From contig JANNJM010000010.1 in assembly GCA_031395645.1 (NCBI GenBank), positions 57,498 through 121,497 on the forward strand: a stretch of DNA of 64,000 nucleotides. The letters are read 5' to 3'. The stretch comes from SHZI01 sp031395645 (lineage in GTDB: Bacteria; Pseudomonadota; Gammaproteobacteria; Steroidobacterales; GCA-2729495). The notes below the pieces were generated by a model. It worked only from the letters and a program-made list of their open reading frames with translations, did no database searches and was not told the DNA's origin. Within the stretch, counting starts at the first letter, position 1. Each line of letters opens with the position of its first letter. Shown here in pieces: positions 8,201-16,302 of this stretch. The position numbers and the translations under genes are program-made.

Positions 8201-8236
8201 CCAGGCCGATGGCCAGGCCGATGGCCAGGCCGATGG
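8201..8236 (+). repeat. Three exact tandem 12-bp repeats in the rpmA 3' untranslated region
   Basis: CCAGGCCGATGG occurs three times without mismatch at 8201-8212, 8213-8224 and 8225-8236, between the rpmA stop and the terminator. Perfect identity suggests recent slippage expansion. It has no coding role. Confidence 0.9.
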
Positions 8237-8240
8237 AAAG

Positions 8241-8262
8241 ACCCCGCTAATGCGGGGTTTTT
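8241..8262 (+). terminator. Rho-independent terminator after rpmA
   Basis: ACCCCGC (8241-8247), loop TAAT and GCGGGGT (8252-8258) form a 7-bp perfect stem followed by a T run to 8262. It separates rplU-rpmA from obgE, though readthrough to obgE is common in related operons. Confidence 0.88.
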
Positions 8263-8302
8263 CGTCTCTGGAGCGGCTTCCGTACGAGCATTCAGAGCAG
8301 CC

Positions 8303-9391
8303 ATGAAATTCGTCGACGAAGCCAGCATTCGGGTCGCCGCCGGTAACGGTGGTCCGGGCTGCGTGAGTTTCCGGCGGGAGAAATTCATTCCCCGCGGCGG
8401 ACCTGACGGCGGTGATGGCGGCGATGGCGGCGGTGTCTGGCTCGTCGCCAGTCGTGCGCTCAACACCCTGGCGGATTTTCGGGTGAACCGGCGCTTTGCT
8501 GCCAAAAGCGGCGAGGGCGGTTCGGGCTCTGACTGCACGGGTCGTGGCGGCCTGCCCCTGGAAGTGCTGGTGCCTGCCGGCACGCGGGTCTTCGAGGCCG
8601 AGACGGGCGAGCTGCTCGGGGACCTCACGCGAGACGGGGCGCGCCTGCTCGTCGCAGCCGGTGGTGAAGGCGGGCGCGGCAACACGCGCTTCAAGAGCAG
8701 CGTCAATCGCGCTCCGCGCCAGTCCACTCCCGGCACTCCCGGCGAGAACCGCACATTGCGGCTCGAGCTCAGTCTGCTGGCCGACGTCGGCCTGCTCGGC
8801 AAACCGAATGCCGGCAAGTCCACGCTGCTCCGGGCGGTGTCCGCCGCCCGGCCCCGGGTCGCAGACTACCCGTTTACCACCCTGCATCCGGGCCTGGGGG
8901 TGGTTTCAGTCGGCCCACAGCGCAGTTTCGTCATGGCAGATATCCCGGGTCTCATCGAGGGTGCTGCAGAGGGAGCTGGTCTAGGCACGCGCTTTCTGCG
9001 GCACCTTGGCCGCACACGGCTGCTGGTTCATCTGGTCGATCTCGCGCCCTTCGACGGGAGCGATCCTGGCGACGACGCCCGGGTGGTGGTCGGCGAACTG
9101 TTGCGCTTCAGTCCTGAGCTGGCTGGACGGGAGCGCTGGCTCGTGCTCAACAAGACGGATCTGGTCAGCGAAGACGAGGCGACCCGTCTTGAGCAGGCTG
9201 TGTGCTCCGCTCTCGGTATGGCCGCGGAGAGCGATGCTCCGGACAGAGGCCCCCGCCGGGTTTTCAGGATCAGCGCGCTGACGGGAGCCGGCACCGTGCA
9301 GTTGACGGGCGCCCTGATGACGCGGCTGGAACAGCTGGCGGCCGAAGCCCTAGCTGAAGAGGAGTCGGCGACCGGGACTACTTTTTCTTGA
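8303..9391 (+). CDS. obgE: Obg/CgtA family ribosome-assembly GTPase
   Basis: The 362-residue protein has the glycine-rich Obg fold (residues 1-158; MKFVDEASIRVAAGNGGPG, then GGPDGGDGGDGGGV) and a GTPase domain with G1 GKPNAGKST, G2-region YPFTTLHP, G3 DIPGLIEGA and G4 NKTD. It binds the 50S subunit and links ribosome maturation to guanine nucleotide and ppGpp levels. Its position after rplU-rpmA is universal in proteobacteria. Its last 14 bases overlap the convergent rpsT gene, so the two transcripts are antisense at their 3' ends. Confidence 0.97.
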   Translation: MKFVDEASIRVAAGNGGPGCVSFRREKFIPRGGPDGGDGGDGGGVWLVASRALNTLADFRVNRRFAAKSGEGGSGSDCTGRGGLPLEVLVPAGTRVFEAETGELLGDLTRDGARLLVAAGGEGGRGNTRFKSSVNRAPRQSTPGTPGENRTLRLELSLLADVGLLGKPNAGKSTLLRAVSAARPRVADYPFTTLHPGLGVVSVGPQRSFVMADIPGLIEGAAEGAGLGTRFLRHLGRTRLLVHLVDLAPFDGSDPGDDARVVVGELLRFSPELAGRERWLVLNKTDLVSEDEATRLEQAVCSALGMAAESDAPDRGPRRVFRISALTGAGTVQLTGALMTRLEQLAAEALAEEESATGTTFS

Positions 9392-9722
9392 CGGTCTTCT
9401 TCTTCGCGGCGCCCTTGGTCGCCGTCTTGGCCGTTGAGGACTTGTCCGACGTGGACTTCACAAGCAGCGCCTTGACGGCCTTGTTGAGCCGGCTCTTGTG
9501 CCGGGCAGCCTTGTTCGGGTGGGTCAGGCCTTTGTTCACCATGCTGGCCACTTCTGCAGCGCCCGCCCGGAAGGCAGTCGCCGCAACGGCGGGGTCACCA
9601 CCTTCGATGGCCTTGATGACTTTCTTGATGGCAGTGCGCATGCGCGAGCGCAGGGCAACGTTATGCTGACGACGACGTTCGCCTTGTTTGGCGCGCTTGG
9701 CTGCTGACTTGGTGTTCGCCAC
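9378..9722 (-). CDS. rpsT: 30S ribosomal protein S20 with lysine-rich C-terminal extension
   Basis: The 114-residue protein starts (GTG at 9722, after GGAAG) with MANTKSAAKRAKQGERRRQHN, diagnostic of S20, which binds 16S rRNA. Typical S20 is about 87 residues; here a tail rich in Lys, Thr, Ser and Ala (STSDKSSTAKTATKGAAKKK...) adds about 27 residues and is where the 3' end overlaps obgE. The tail may add nonspecific RNA binding. Divergent from murJ, as in related genomes. Confidence 0.95.
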   Translation of the reverse strand: MANTKSAAKRAKQGERRRQHNVALRSRMRTAIKKVIKAIEGGDPAVAATAFRAGAAEVASMVNKGLTHPNKAARHKSRLNKAVKALLVKSTSDKSSTAKTATKGAAKKKTVKKK

Positions 9723-9832
9723 GGGTACTTCCAGACTGATTGATGATGGGGAGGAGCCGCGGACCCCCGCGACGGCCGGCTATTCTTCAGGTTTAGCCCC
9801 GGTGAAGTCAAGGTGCGTAGACTCTCGCCCGC

Positions 9833-11452
9833 ATGAGTAAAGCTCCTCAGTCCGACGGCGAGACCAGCGGCCCCACCGGTCGCCGCCTGTTGCGGTCCAC
9901 GGGCACGGTCGGCGCCTGGACGCTCCTGTCCCGCATCCTGGGCCTCGTCCGGGACGTGGTCTACGCCCGGCTCTTCGGCGCGTCATTCGTGATGGACGCC
10001 TTCTTCGTCGCGTTTCGGATACCGAACATCTTCCGGCGTTTTTTTGCCGAGGGTTCATTCTCCCAGGCCTTCGTGCCGGTCTTTGCCGAATACGACCAGT
10101 CCCGCGAACACGCGGAGGTTCGCGAACTGGTGAGCCGGACGGCCGGGACGCTGGGCGTGATTCTATCGGTGTTTGCGGCCGTCGGCGCCATCGCGGCCCC
10201 GGCCTTCATCACGATTTTTGCGCCCGGTTTCGCGACGGCCGCGACGGCCGCCTCAGGTAGTGATGCAGAGCGCTTTGCGCTGGCCGTTGCCATGCTGCGC
10301 TGGACGTTTCCCTACCTCCTGTTCGTGTCGCTGGCCGCCCTGGCCGGCGGCGTGCTGAACACCTACCAGCGCTTCGTTGCTGCCGCGTTCTCGCCGGTCC
10401 TGCTGAACGTCGTGCTGATCGTCTTCGCCGTCTGGATCGCGCCGCTGTATACCCGGCCAGGTATGGCACTGGCCGCCGGCGTATTTGCTGCCGGGGTCGT
10501 GCAACTCGCGTGCATGCTGCCTTCCCTGGCGCGCATCCGGCTGCTGCCGCGGCCCCGATGGGGCCTAAGCCACCCTGGCGTCCGCAAGATACTGAAGCTG
10601 ATGGTGCCCGGCCTGTTCGGTTCCTCGGTCGCGCAGATCAGCATCCTGCTCGACACCCTGATTGCCTCGTTCCTGGTGACCGGTAGCATCAGCTGGCTGT
10701 ATTACTCCGACCGCATCATGGAATTTCCGCTGGGGGTTTTCGGTATCGCGCTCGCGACCGTCATGTTGCCAAACCTGTCGCGCCAGCATGCCGCAAAGGC
10801 CGGGGCTGATTTCGGCAAGACGCTCGAATGGGCCATGCGGCTCGTGGTCCTGATCGTGACGCCGGCCACCCTGGGACTGATGCTGCTGTCAGGCCCACTG
10901 CTGGCGACGCTCTTTTACGGTGGCGAGTTCAGCGTCCGGGACGTAGACCAGTCCACTTTCAGCCTGATCGCCTACTCCGCAGGGCTGATGGGCTTCACGA
11001 TGGTCAAGGTGCTGGCGCCAGGCTACTTTGCACGGCAGGACACCGGCACCCCGGTGCGCGTCGGGTTGATCGCCCTGGGGTCCTCGATGGCCCTGAACCT
11101 CGTGCTGGTGGTGCCCTGGGCACTCGCCGGCGGGGAAGCACCCCACGCCGGCCTGGCCGCTTCCACGTCGCTGGGCTCCTTCATCAATGCTGGCCTGCTC
11201 TACCGGGGCTTGCGGCGGACTGAGGTGCTGACGCCGGCGCCGGGCTGGCCGCGCTTCCTCCTGCGCGTGGCGGTGGCCGCCGGGGTGATGGCCGCGCTGC
11301 TCTTGTCCCTCGCCCCGCCAACCGCAGACTGGCTCGCTGCCAGTGCGCTGACCCGCTGTCTCTGGCTGGCGGTCGCGGTGGGTGGTGCCGCGCTGGCCTA
11401 CTTCGCCACCCTGTTCGCGGTCGGTATCCGGCCCGCGCAGCTGCGCCTGTAA
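9833..11452 (+). CDS. murJ: Lipid II flippase MurJ
   Basis: The 539-residue membrane protein of the MOP superfamily has about 14 transmembrane helices. It carries the conserved MurJ segments SRILGLVRDVVYARLFGA and DAFFVAFRIPNIFRRFFAEG near the N-terminus and YYSDRIMEFPLGVFGIALATV around residue 285. It moves lipid II across the inner membrane for peptidoglycan synthesis. The start follows the rpsT-murJ divergent spacer of about 110 bases. Length and motifs are standard for the family. Confidence 0.96.
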   Translation: MSKAPQSDGETSGPTGRRLLRSTGTVGAWTLLSRILGLVRDVVYARLFGASFVMDAFFVAFRIPNIFRRFFAEGSFSQAFVPVFAEYDQSREHAEVRELVSRTAGTLGVILSVFAAVGAIAAPAFITIFAPGFATAATAASGSDAERFALAVAMLRWTFPYLLFVSLAALAGGVLNTYQRFVAAAFSPVLLNVVLIVFAVWIAPLYTRPGMALAAGVFAAGVVQLACMLPSLARIRLLPRPRWGLSHPGVRKILKLMVPGLFGSSVAQISILLDTLIASFLVTGSISWLYYSDRIMEFPLGVFGIALATVMLPNLSRQHAAKAGADFGKTLEWAMRLVVLIVTPATLGLMLLSGPLLATLFYGGEFSVRDVDQSTFSLIAYSAGLMGFTMVKVLAPGYFARQDTGTPVRVGLIALGSSMALNLVLVVPWALAGGEAPHAGLAASTSLGSFINAGLLYRGLRRTEVLTPAPGWPRFLLRVAVAAGVMAALLLSLAPPTADWLAASALTRCLWLAVAVGGAALAYFATLFAVGIRPAQLRL

Positions 11453-11472
11453 AACTTCCGCTCGGGCGACCC

Positions 11473-11478
11473 TATAAT
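11473..11478 (+). promoter_or_regulatory. Perfect -10 element upstream of ribF
   Basis: TATAAT at 11473-11478 lies 25 bases before the ribF ATG, in the 51-base gap after murJ. The region 16-18 bases upstream (around 11449-11456) is a poor -35, so only the -10 is convincing. It could give ribF-ileS-lspA its own promoter. Confidence 0.45.
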
Positions 11479-11503
11479 CGCCGCTTTTGGCCCGCTGCGA
11501 CCC

Positions 11504-12436
11504 ATGCACGTTTTCCGCCGGCCACGGTCGGGAGTTCCCGCGCTGCCCCTGGGGTGCGTGGCGACCATCGGTGTCTTTGACGGGGTCCACCTCGGGCACC
11601 AGCAGATTCTTGGGCGGGTGCTCAATGAGGCCCTGCGGCTGCGTGTGGCGTCCCTGGTGTTCAGTTTCGAACCGACGCCACAGGAAGTCATGAGCCCGCG
11701 GCAGCCGCCGGCCCGCCTGACGCGCCTGCGGGAGAAGTGTCTCGTTCTGCAGGAACTTGGCATTACCCATCTGTATTGCCCGCCCTTCGAGCGGACCCTG
11801 CAGGAGTTGCCACCGGAAGCCTTCATCGAGCAATTGCTCGTGCGTACCCTGGGCGTCAGGCACCTCGTGGTTGGCGATGACTTTCGCTTCGCGAAAGGGC
11901 GGTCGGGTACCGTCGCGCATCTGGAAGAGGGTGGTCGGCGGTACGGTTTTGGTGTTGAGCAGGTCGGGAGTGTTACGGCAGGCGGTCTGCGGGTTTCGAG
12001 TACAGCGATCCGTAGTGCCCTGGCCAGCGGTGATCTCGCCACTGCCCGGCAGCTGCTGGGCCGGCCCTACCGGATGGTCGGGCGGGTTGGCCACGGCCAG
12101 CAACTCGGCCGGCAACTGGGCTTTCCCACCGCGAATTTAAGGCTGCAGCGCCACGTGAGCCCGGTGAACGGTATTTTTGCCGTGCGGGCGCACGGCGTGA
12201 CCGACAGCCCGCGGGATGCGGTGGCGAGCGTTGGCACGCGGCCGACGGTCGCAGGCGTCGTACCCCTGCTGGAGGTGCACGTGTTCGACTTCGACGGCGA
12301 CCTGTACGGCCGGCAGATCAGCGTGGACTTTATCGCCCGGCTCCGGGACGAGACGCGGTTCGATGATCTCGATGCGCTGCGCCGGCGGATGGAACAAGAT
12401 GCCGCAGAGGCGCGGCGGGTGCTGGCGACCATTTAA
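11504..12436 (+). CDS. ribF: Bifunctional riboflavin kinase / FAD synthetase
   Basis: The 310-residue enzyme makes FMN from riboflavin and then FAD. The N-terminal adenylyltransferase domain has IGVFDGVHLGHQQIL (nucleotidyl transferase HxGH type) and RVSSTAIRSAL; the C-terminal flavokinase domain has GRQLGFPTANL and the NGIFAVRA segment. Length is typical. It is followed after 36 bases by ileS, an order conserved in gammaproteobacteria. Confidence 0.96.
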   Translation: MHVFRRPRSGVPALPLGCVATIGVFDGVHLGHQQILGRVLNEALRLRVASLVFSFEPTPQEVMSPRQPPARLTRLREKCLVLQELGITHLYCPPFERTLQELPPEAFIEQLLVRTLGVRHLVVGDDFRFAKGRSGTVAHLEEGGRRYGFGVEQVGSVTAGGLRVSSTAIRSALASGDLATARQLLGRPYRMVGRVGHGQQLGRQLGFPTANLRLQRHVSPVNGIFAVRAHGVTDSPRDAVASVGTRPTVAGVVPLLEVHVFDFDGDLYGRQISVDFIARLRDETRFDDLDALRRRMEQDAAEARRVLATI

Positions 12437-12472
12437 GCAGCGGCGACGACTGTCGATTCAAAGGATCAGCGA

Positions 12473-15289
12473 GTGACGGACTACAAGGACACGGTGAATC
12501 TTCCGCGGACGGATTTCCCCATGAAGGGTGATCTGGCGAAACGGGAGCCCCAGATGCTCGCCGAATGGAACGAGCGGGATCTCTACGGCCAGATCCGCAA
12601 AGCCGCTGCCGGCCGGCCGCGGTTCCTGCTGGTCGATGGCCCGCCATATGCGAATGGCGACATCCATATCGGCCATGCGGTGAACAAGGTCCTGAAGGAC
12701 ATCATCGTCAAGTCGAAGACGCTGGCGGGTTTCGACGCGCCGTACATTCCCGGCTGGGACTGCCACGGCCTTCCCATCGAGCACCAGGTCGAGAAGAAGC
12801 TGGGGAAAGTCGGCGAGAAGCTCACGGCGGCAGAATTTCGCAAGGCGTGCCGGGAGTATGCCCTTGCGCAGGTGGACAGTCAGCGTCGGGATTTTCGTCG
12901 CCTAGGCGTATTGGCCGACTGGGATCGTCCGTACCTGACCCTGGATCCCCGCTTCGAGGCGGAGCAGATTCGCGGCTTCGCCCGCATCGTCCGCAACGGT
13001 CATCTCCTGCGTGGCTACAAGCCTGTGCACTGGTGCCTCGATTGCCGCTCGGCACTGGCCGAGGCGGAGGTGGAATACGCGGACAAGACCTCCATTGCCG
13101 TCGACGCCCGCTTCGAGGTCGTGGATGCATCGGCGTTTTATCAGCGCCTTGGCCTGCCAGCGGGCGCTCCCGTGTCGATCCCGATCTGGACTACCACGCC
13201 CTGGACACTGCCGGCAAACCAGGCTGTGGCTCTCGGTCCCGAGCTGCCGTACGTCCTCGTGAGTGTGGATCTCAACGGCAAGCCCACGGTGCTGGTGCTG
13301 GCTGAGGCCCTGACGGAAGCCGCGCTGACCCGCTATGGCGCGAGCAGCCCAACGACGCTCGCGCGCTTCAACGGCGCGGTGCTCGAGGGCCTCAGGCTGC
13401 GGCACCCGTTCTTTCCGCGCGAGGTGCCCGTGATCCTCGCGGAGTACGTCACCCTCGATGCCGGTACCGGCGCGGTCCACACCGCGCCGGCCCACGGCCA
13501 GGACGACTATCAGTCGGGCCTGCGCTACCACCTGCCCGTGGATAACCCGGTGGACGCGCGCGGTGTGTACGTGGCGGCAACGCCGCTGCTGGCGGGTGTG
13601 CACATCAAGGAGGGCAACGACCGGGTCGTCGAACTGCTGCGGGAGAGCGGGCGGCTGCTCCACGCCGAAAAATTCCAGCACAGCTACCCGCATTGCTGGC
13701 GGCATAAGACGCCGCTCATTTTCCGTGCCACGCCCCAGTGGTTTATCAGCCTCGACCAGCAACACCTGCGCGAAGCCAGCCTGGCGGCGATTGCAGGCGT
13801 GCAATGGATTCCCCAGTGGGGCGAGGAGCGCATCGAGGGCATGATCTCGGGCCGTCCTGACTGGTGCATTTCGCGCCAGCGCACCTGGGGCGTGCCGATT
13901 CCGCTGTTCATCCATCGCGACTCAGGCGAACTGCATCCCGACACGCCAGCGCTGCTCGAGTCGGTCGCATTGCGCATGGAGAAGCAGGGTATCGACGGCT
14001 GGTTCGAGCTGGACCCGGCCGAGTTGCTGGGCGCGAAGGCGGCTGACTACGACAAGGTCATGGACACGATGGACGTGTGGATGGATTCAGGCCTGGTCCA
14101 TCACTGCCTGGCACGCACCCGTCCGGAAATCGGTTTCCCTGCGGACCTCTACCTCGAAGGGTCTGACCAGCACCGCGGCTGGTTCCAGAGCTCACTACTG
14201 ACGGCGGTGGCGATCAATGGCGCCGCGCCCTACCGCGCCGTTCTCACCCACGGGTTCACGGTGGATGAGAAGGGCCGCAAGATGTCGAAGTCGCTCGGTA
14301 ATGTGGTGGCACCGCAGTCCGTAGTGAATTCACTGGGCGCGGACATCCTGCGACTGTGGGTGGCGTCGAGTGACTACAGCAGCGAGATGAACGTGTCGCA
14401 GGAAATCCTGAAACGTATGGCGGACTCCTACCGCCGGATGCGCAATACGACACGTTTCCTGCTGGGCAATCTCGACGGCTTCGATCCGACCCGGGACGCG
14501 CTGCCCGTGGCATCGCTGGTGGCTGTTGATCGCTGGGCACTGAACCGGACCGCCGAACTTCAGCAGGAGATCGTTGCCGCCTACGGGACTTACGAGTTCC
14601 ATCGGGTCTACCAGCAGCTGCACAATTTCTGCGTGGTCGATCTCGGCTCCTTCTACCTGGATGTCATCAAGGACCGGCTCTACACCACGCCGGCCGCAGG
14701 GCTGCCGCGACGTTCGGCCCAGACGGCCCTGTGGCACATCGCCGAGGCGATGGTGCGCTGGCTGGCCCCGATCCTGAGCTTTACGGCCGAGGAGATCTGG
14801 CGCTTCCTGCCCGGAGAGCGGCCCGGGTCGGTCCTGCTGTCCACCTGGCACGAACTGCCCGACGTTCCAGACCTCGGGTCTGGCAATGTCGCGTGGGTAA
14901 GCCTGCAGGGCGTCCGGGAGACAGCCGCCCGCGCGCTGGAAGCCCAGCGGGATGCGGGCGCGATTGGCTCCGGTCTCGATGCCGGCCTCACAATCTATGC
15001 AGATGGCAGTCTGCGTGCGCAGCTCGAGCAGCTGGGTGAGGAGCTGCGGTTCCTCTTCATTACCTCGGCTGCAGAGGTTCGCGCCGCATCCGACCGGCCA
15101 GCCGAAGCGCTGGCCGGTCAGGTGGGTACGGAGAATTACTGGGTCGTGGCGGCACCAGTCAGCGACACCAAATGCGTCCGGTGCTGGCAACTGCGACCCG
15201 ATACCGGGTTGAGTCCGACCCACCCGGAGCTGTGCGGCCGGTGTGTAGTGAATCTGGATGGCAGTGGGGAGGCACGACGCTTCGTATGA
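12473..15289 (+). CDS. ileS: Isoleucyl-tRNA synthetase
   Basis: The 938-residue class I synthetase starts at GTG preceded by AAGGA. It has the HIGH motif in PPYANGDIHIGHAVNK (about residues 57-72), the large editing domain, KMSKS in KGRKMSKSLGN (about 603-607), and the C-terminal zinc finger with CVRC (about 901) and CGRC (about 920), which marks the bacterial type 1 enzyme. It charges tRNA-Ile and edits valine. Its stop overlaps the lspA start (ATGA). Confidence 0.98.
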   Translation: MTDYKDTVNLPRTDFPMKGDLAKREPQMLAEWNERDLYGQIRKAAAGRPRFLLVDGPPYANGDIHIGHAVNKVLKDIIVKSKTLAGFDAPYIPGWDCHGLPIEHQVEKKLGKVGEKLTAAEFRKACREYALAQVDSQRRDFRRLGVLADWDRPYLTLDPRFEAEQIRGFARIVRNGHLLRGYKPVHWCLDCRSALAEAEVEYADKTSIAVDARFEVVDASAFYQRLGLPAGAPVSIPIWTTTPWTLPANQAVALGPELPYVLVSVDLNGKPTVLVLAEALTEAALTRYGASSPTTLARFNGAVLEGLRLRHPFFPREVPVILAEYVTLDAGTGAVHTAPAHGQDDYQSGLRYHLPVDNPVDARGVYVAATPLLAGVHIKEGNDRVVELLRESGRLLHAEKFQHSYPHCWRHKTPLIFRATPQWFISLDQQHLREASLAAIAGVQWIPQWGEERIEGMISGRPDWCISRQRTWGVPIPLFIHRDSGELHPDTPALLESVALRMEKQGIDGWFELDPAELLGAKAADYDKVMDTMDVWMDSGLVHHCLARTRPEIGFPADLYLEGSDQHRGWFQSSLLTAVAINGAAPYRAVLTHGFTVDEKGRKMSKSLGNVVAPQSVVNSLGADILRLWVASSDYSSEMNVSQEILKRMADSYRRMRNTTRFLLGNLDGFDPTRDALPVASLVAVDRWALNRTAELQQEIVAAYGTYEFHRVYQQLHNFCVVDLGSFYLDVIKDRLYTTPAAGLPRRSAQTALWHIAEAMVRWLAPILSFTAEEIWRFLPGERPGSVLLSTWHELPDVPDLGSGNVAWVSLQGVRETAARALEAQRDAGAIGSGLDAGLTIYADGSLRAQLEQLGEELRFLFITSAAEVRAASDRPAEALAGQVGTENYWVVAAPVSDTKCVRCWQLRPDTGLSPTHPELCGRCVVNLDGSGEARRFV

Positions 15290-15840
15290 ACAATCGACCC
15301 ACCTGGACCTGGCTGCTGGTGACGCTCGTGGTCATCGTTTCGGATCAGTACACCAAGCGGCTCATCACCACGAAGTTCGCGCTGTTCGATCGCCTGCCCG
15401 TACTGCCATCCTTCGATCTGGTCCGCCTGCACAATACCGGTGCCGCGTTCAGTTTCCTGGCGAACGCGTCGGGTTGGCAGAACTGGTTCTTTACCGGAGT
15501 CGCGGTCGCGGTGAGCGCGCTGATTCTCTGGTGGCTGTTCCGGCAGCCTGCCGGGCGTGTCGTGGTGCCGCTGGGCCTCGTGCTGGTCCTCGGCGGCGCC
15601 ATTGGCAACCTCATCGACCGGCTGCAGCACGGTTACGTGGTGGACTTCCTGCTGTTCTACTACGGCCGCTGGTCGTTCCCTGCCTTCAACGTGGCCGACT
15701 CCGCCATCACGGTCGGTGTGGCCCTGCTGCTGTTCGACGGCTTCTTTCTTGAGGGACGCCGCGCTGCGCTTGCCGGGGGAGGGCCAGGCGCCAGCGACGG
15801 GCCAGGCGCCGGCAACGGGCCTACCGCCAGCAACGGGTAG
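15286..15840 (+). CDS. lspA: Prolipoprotein signal peptidase (signal peptidase II)
   Basis: The 184-residue inner-membrane aspartyl protease removes lipoprotein signal peptides. Conserved segments are VSDQYTKR, HNTGAAFSFL, GGAIGNLIDRLQHGYVVDF and FNVADSAITVG; the last two contain the catalytic aspartates. The ATG at 15286 overlaps the ileS stop and is preferred to an upstream in-frame start inside ileS. The C-terminus carries an unusual tail of three hexapeptide repeats (GPGASD, GPGAGN, GPTASN) and its last 20 bases overlap convergent pilE. In Pseudomonas fkpB and ispH follow; they are absent here. Confidence 0.95.
   Translation: MNNRPTWTWLLVTLVVIVSDQYTKRLITTKFALFDRLPVLPSFDLVRLHNTGAAFSFLANASGWQNWFFTGVAVAVSALILWWLFRQPAGRVVVPLGLVLVLGGAIGNLIDRLQHGYVVDFLLFYYGRWSFPAFNVADSAITVGVALLLFDGFFLEGRRAALAGGGPGASDGPGAGNGPTASNG
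15781..15834 (+). repeat. Three 18-bp tandem repeats in the 3' end of lspA
   Basis: Units at 15781-15798, 15799-15816 and 15817-15834 begin GGGCCAGGCGCC or a close variant and encode GPGASD, GPGAGN and GPTASN. They add a low-complexity tail to LspA, and the third unit overlaps the end of pilE on the opposite strand. Confidence 0.85.
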
Positions 15841-16288
15841 TGATCGCCGCGCTCTCCGCGCCGCCCGCGTCGCTGGCGCCTCGCTGGCCGCTCTGGTCGA
15901 TGGTGAAGACCTGGCAGTCGTCGTCATCCTGCTGGGAGCCGGTAGCGGAGGCCGTGGCTGTGGCGGTGTAGCCGACCGTGGCGCCATCGGCCGCTGCCGC
16001 TACCGTAAGGTCGTACAGCCCCTGCTGAGTGCCGGAGATGCCGAGCCCGGCTGGCGGCGGGTCGGCCACTTCAGCACCCGTGGTCGCGTACCGGTCGTGC
16101 TGCAGGTAGTAGCGTTCCTGGGCAGCGGACAGGTGCAGCAGGGCGCTGGTGCCATCCACACGGTTGGCCCGCCGGACGTACTGGCGGTAGCTCACGACGC
16201 TCAGGCTCGAGATGATCGCGATGACCGCCAGCGTTATCATGAGCTCAACGAGCGTGAAGCCGGTTTGCTTCGACGCGGGCTCGCTCAT
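15821..16288 (-). CDS. pilE: Type IV pilin-like protein PilE
   Basis: The 155-residue product has a short leader MSEPASKQTG, then GFTLVELMITLAVIAIISSLS with the conserved Glu5, the signature of prepilin peptidase substrates. SYRQYVRRANRVDGTSALL and a two-cysteine C-terminal region (CQVFTI ... TTRCWR, disulfide loop) match PilE minor pilins. It is the last gene of the minor-pilin operon, 14 bases after pilY1. Its 3' end overlaps lspA by 20 bases. Confidence 0.9.
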   Translation of the reverse strand: MSEPASKQTGFTLVELMITLAVIAIISSLSVVSYRQYVRRANRVDGTSALLHLSAAQERYYLQHDRYATTGAEVADPPPAGLGISGTQQGLYDLTVAAAADGATVGYTATATASATGSQQDDDDCQVFTIDQSGQRGASDAGGAESAAITTRCWR

Positions 16289-16302
16289 GGTTCGCTATTC
16301 AA

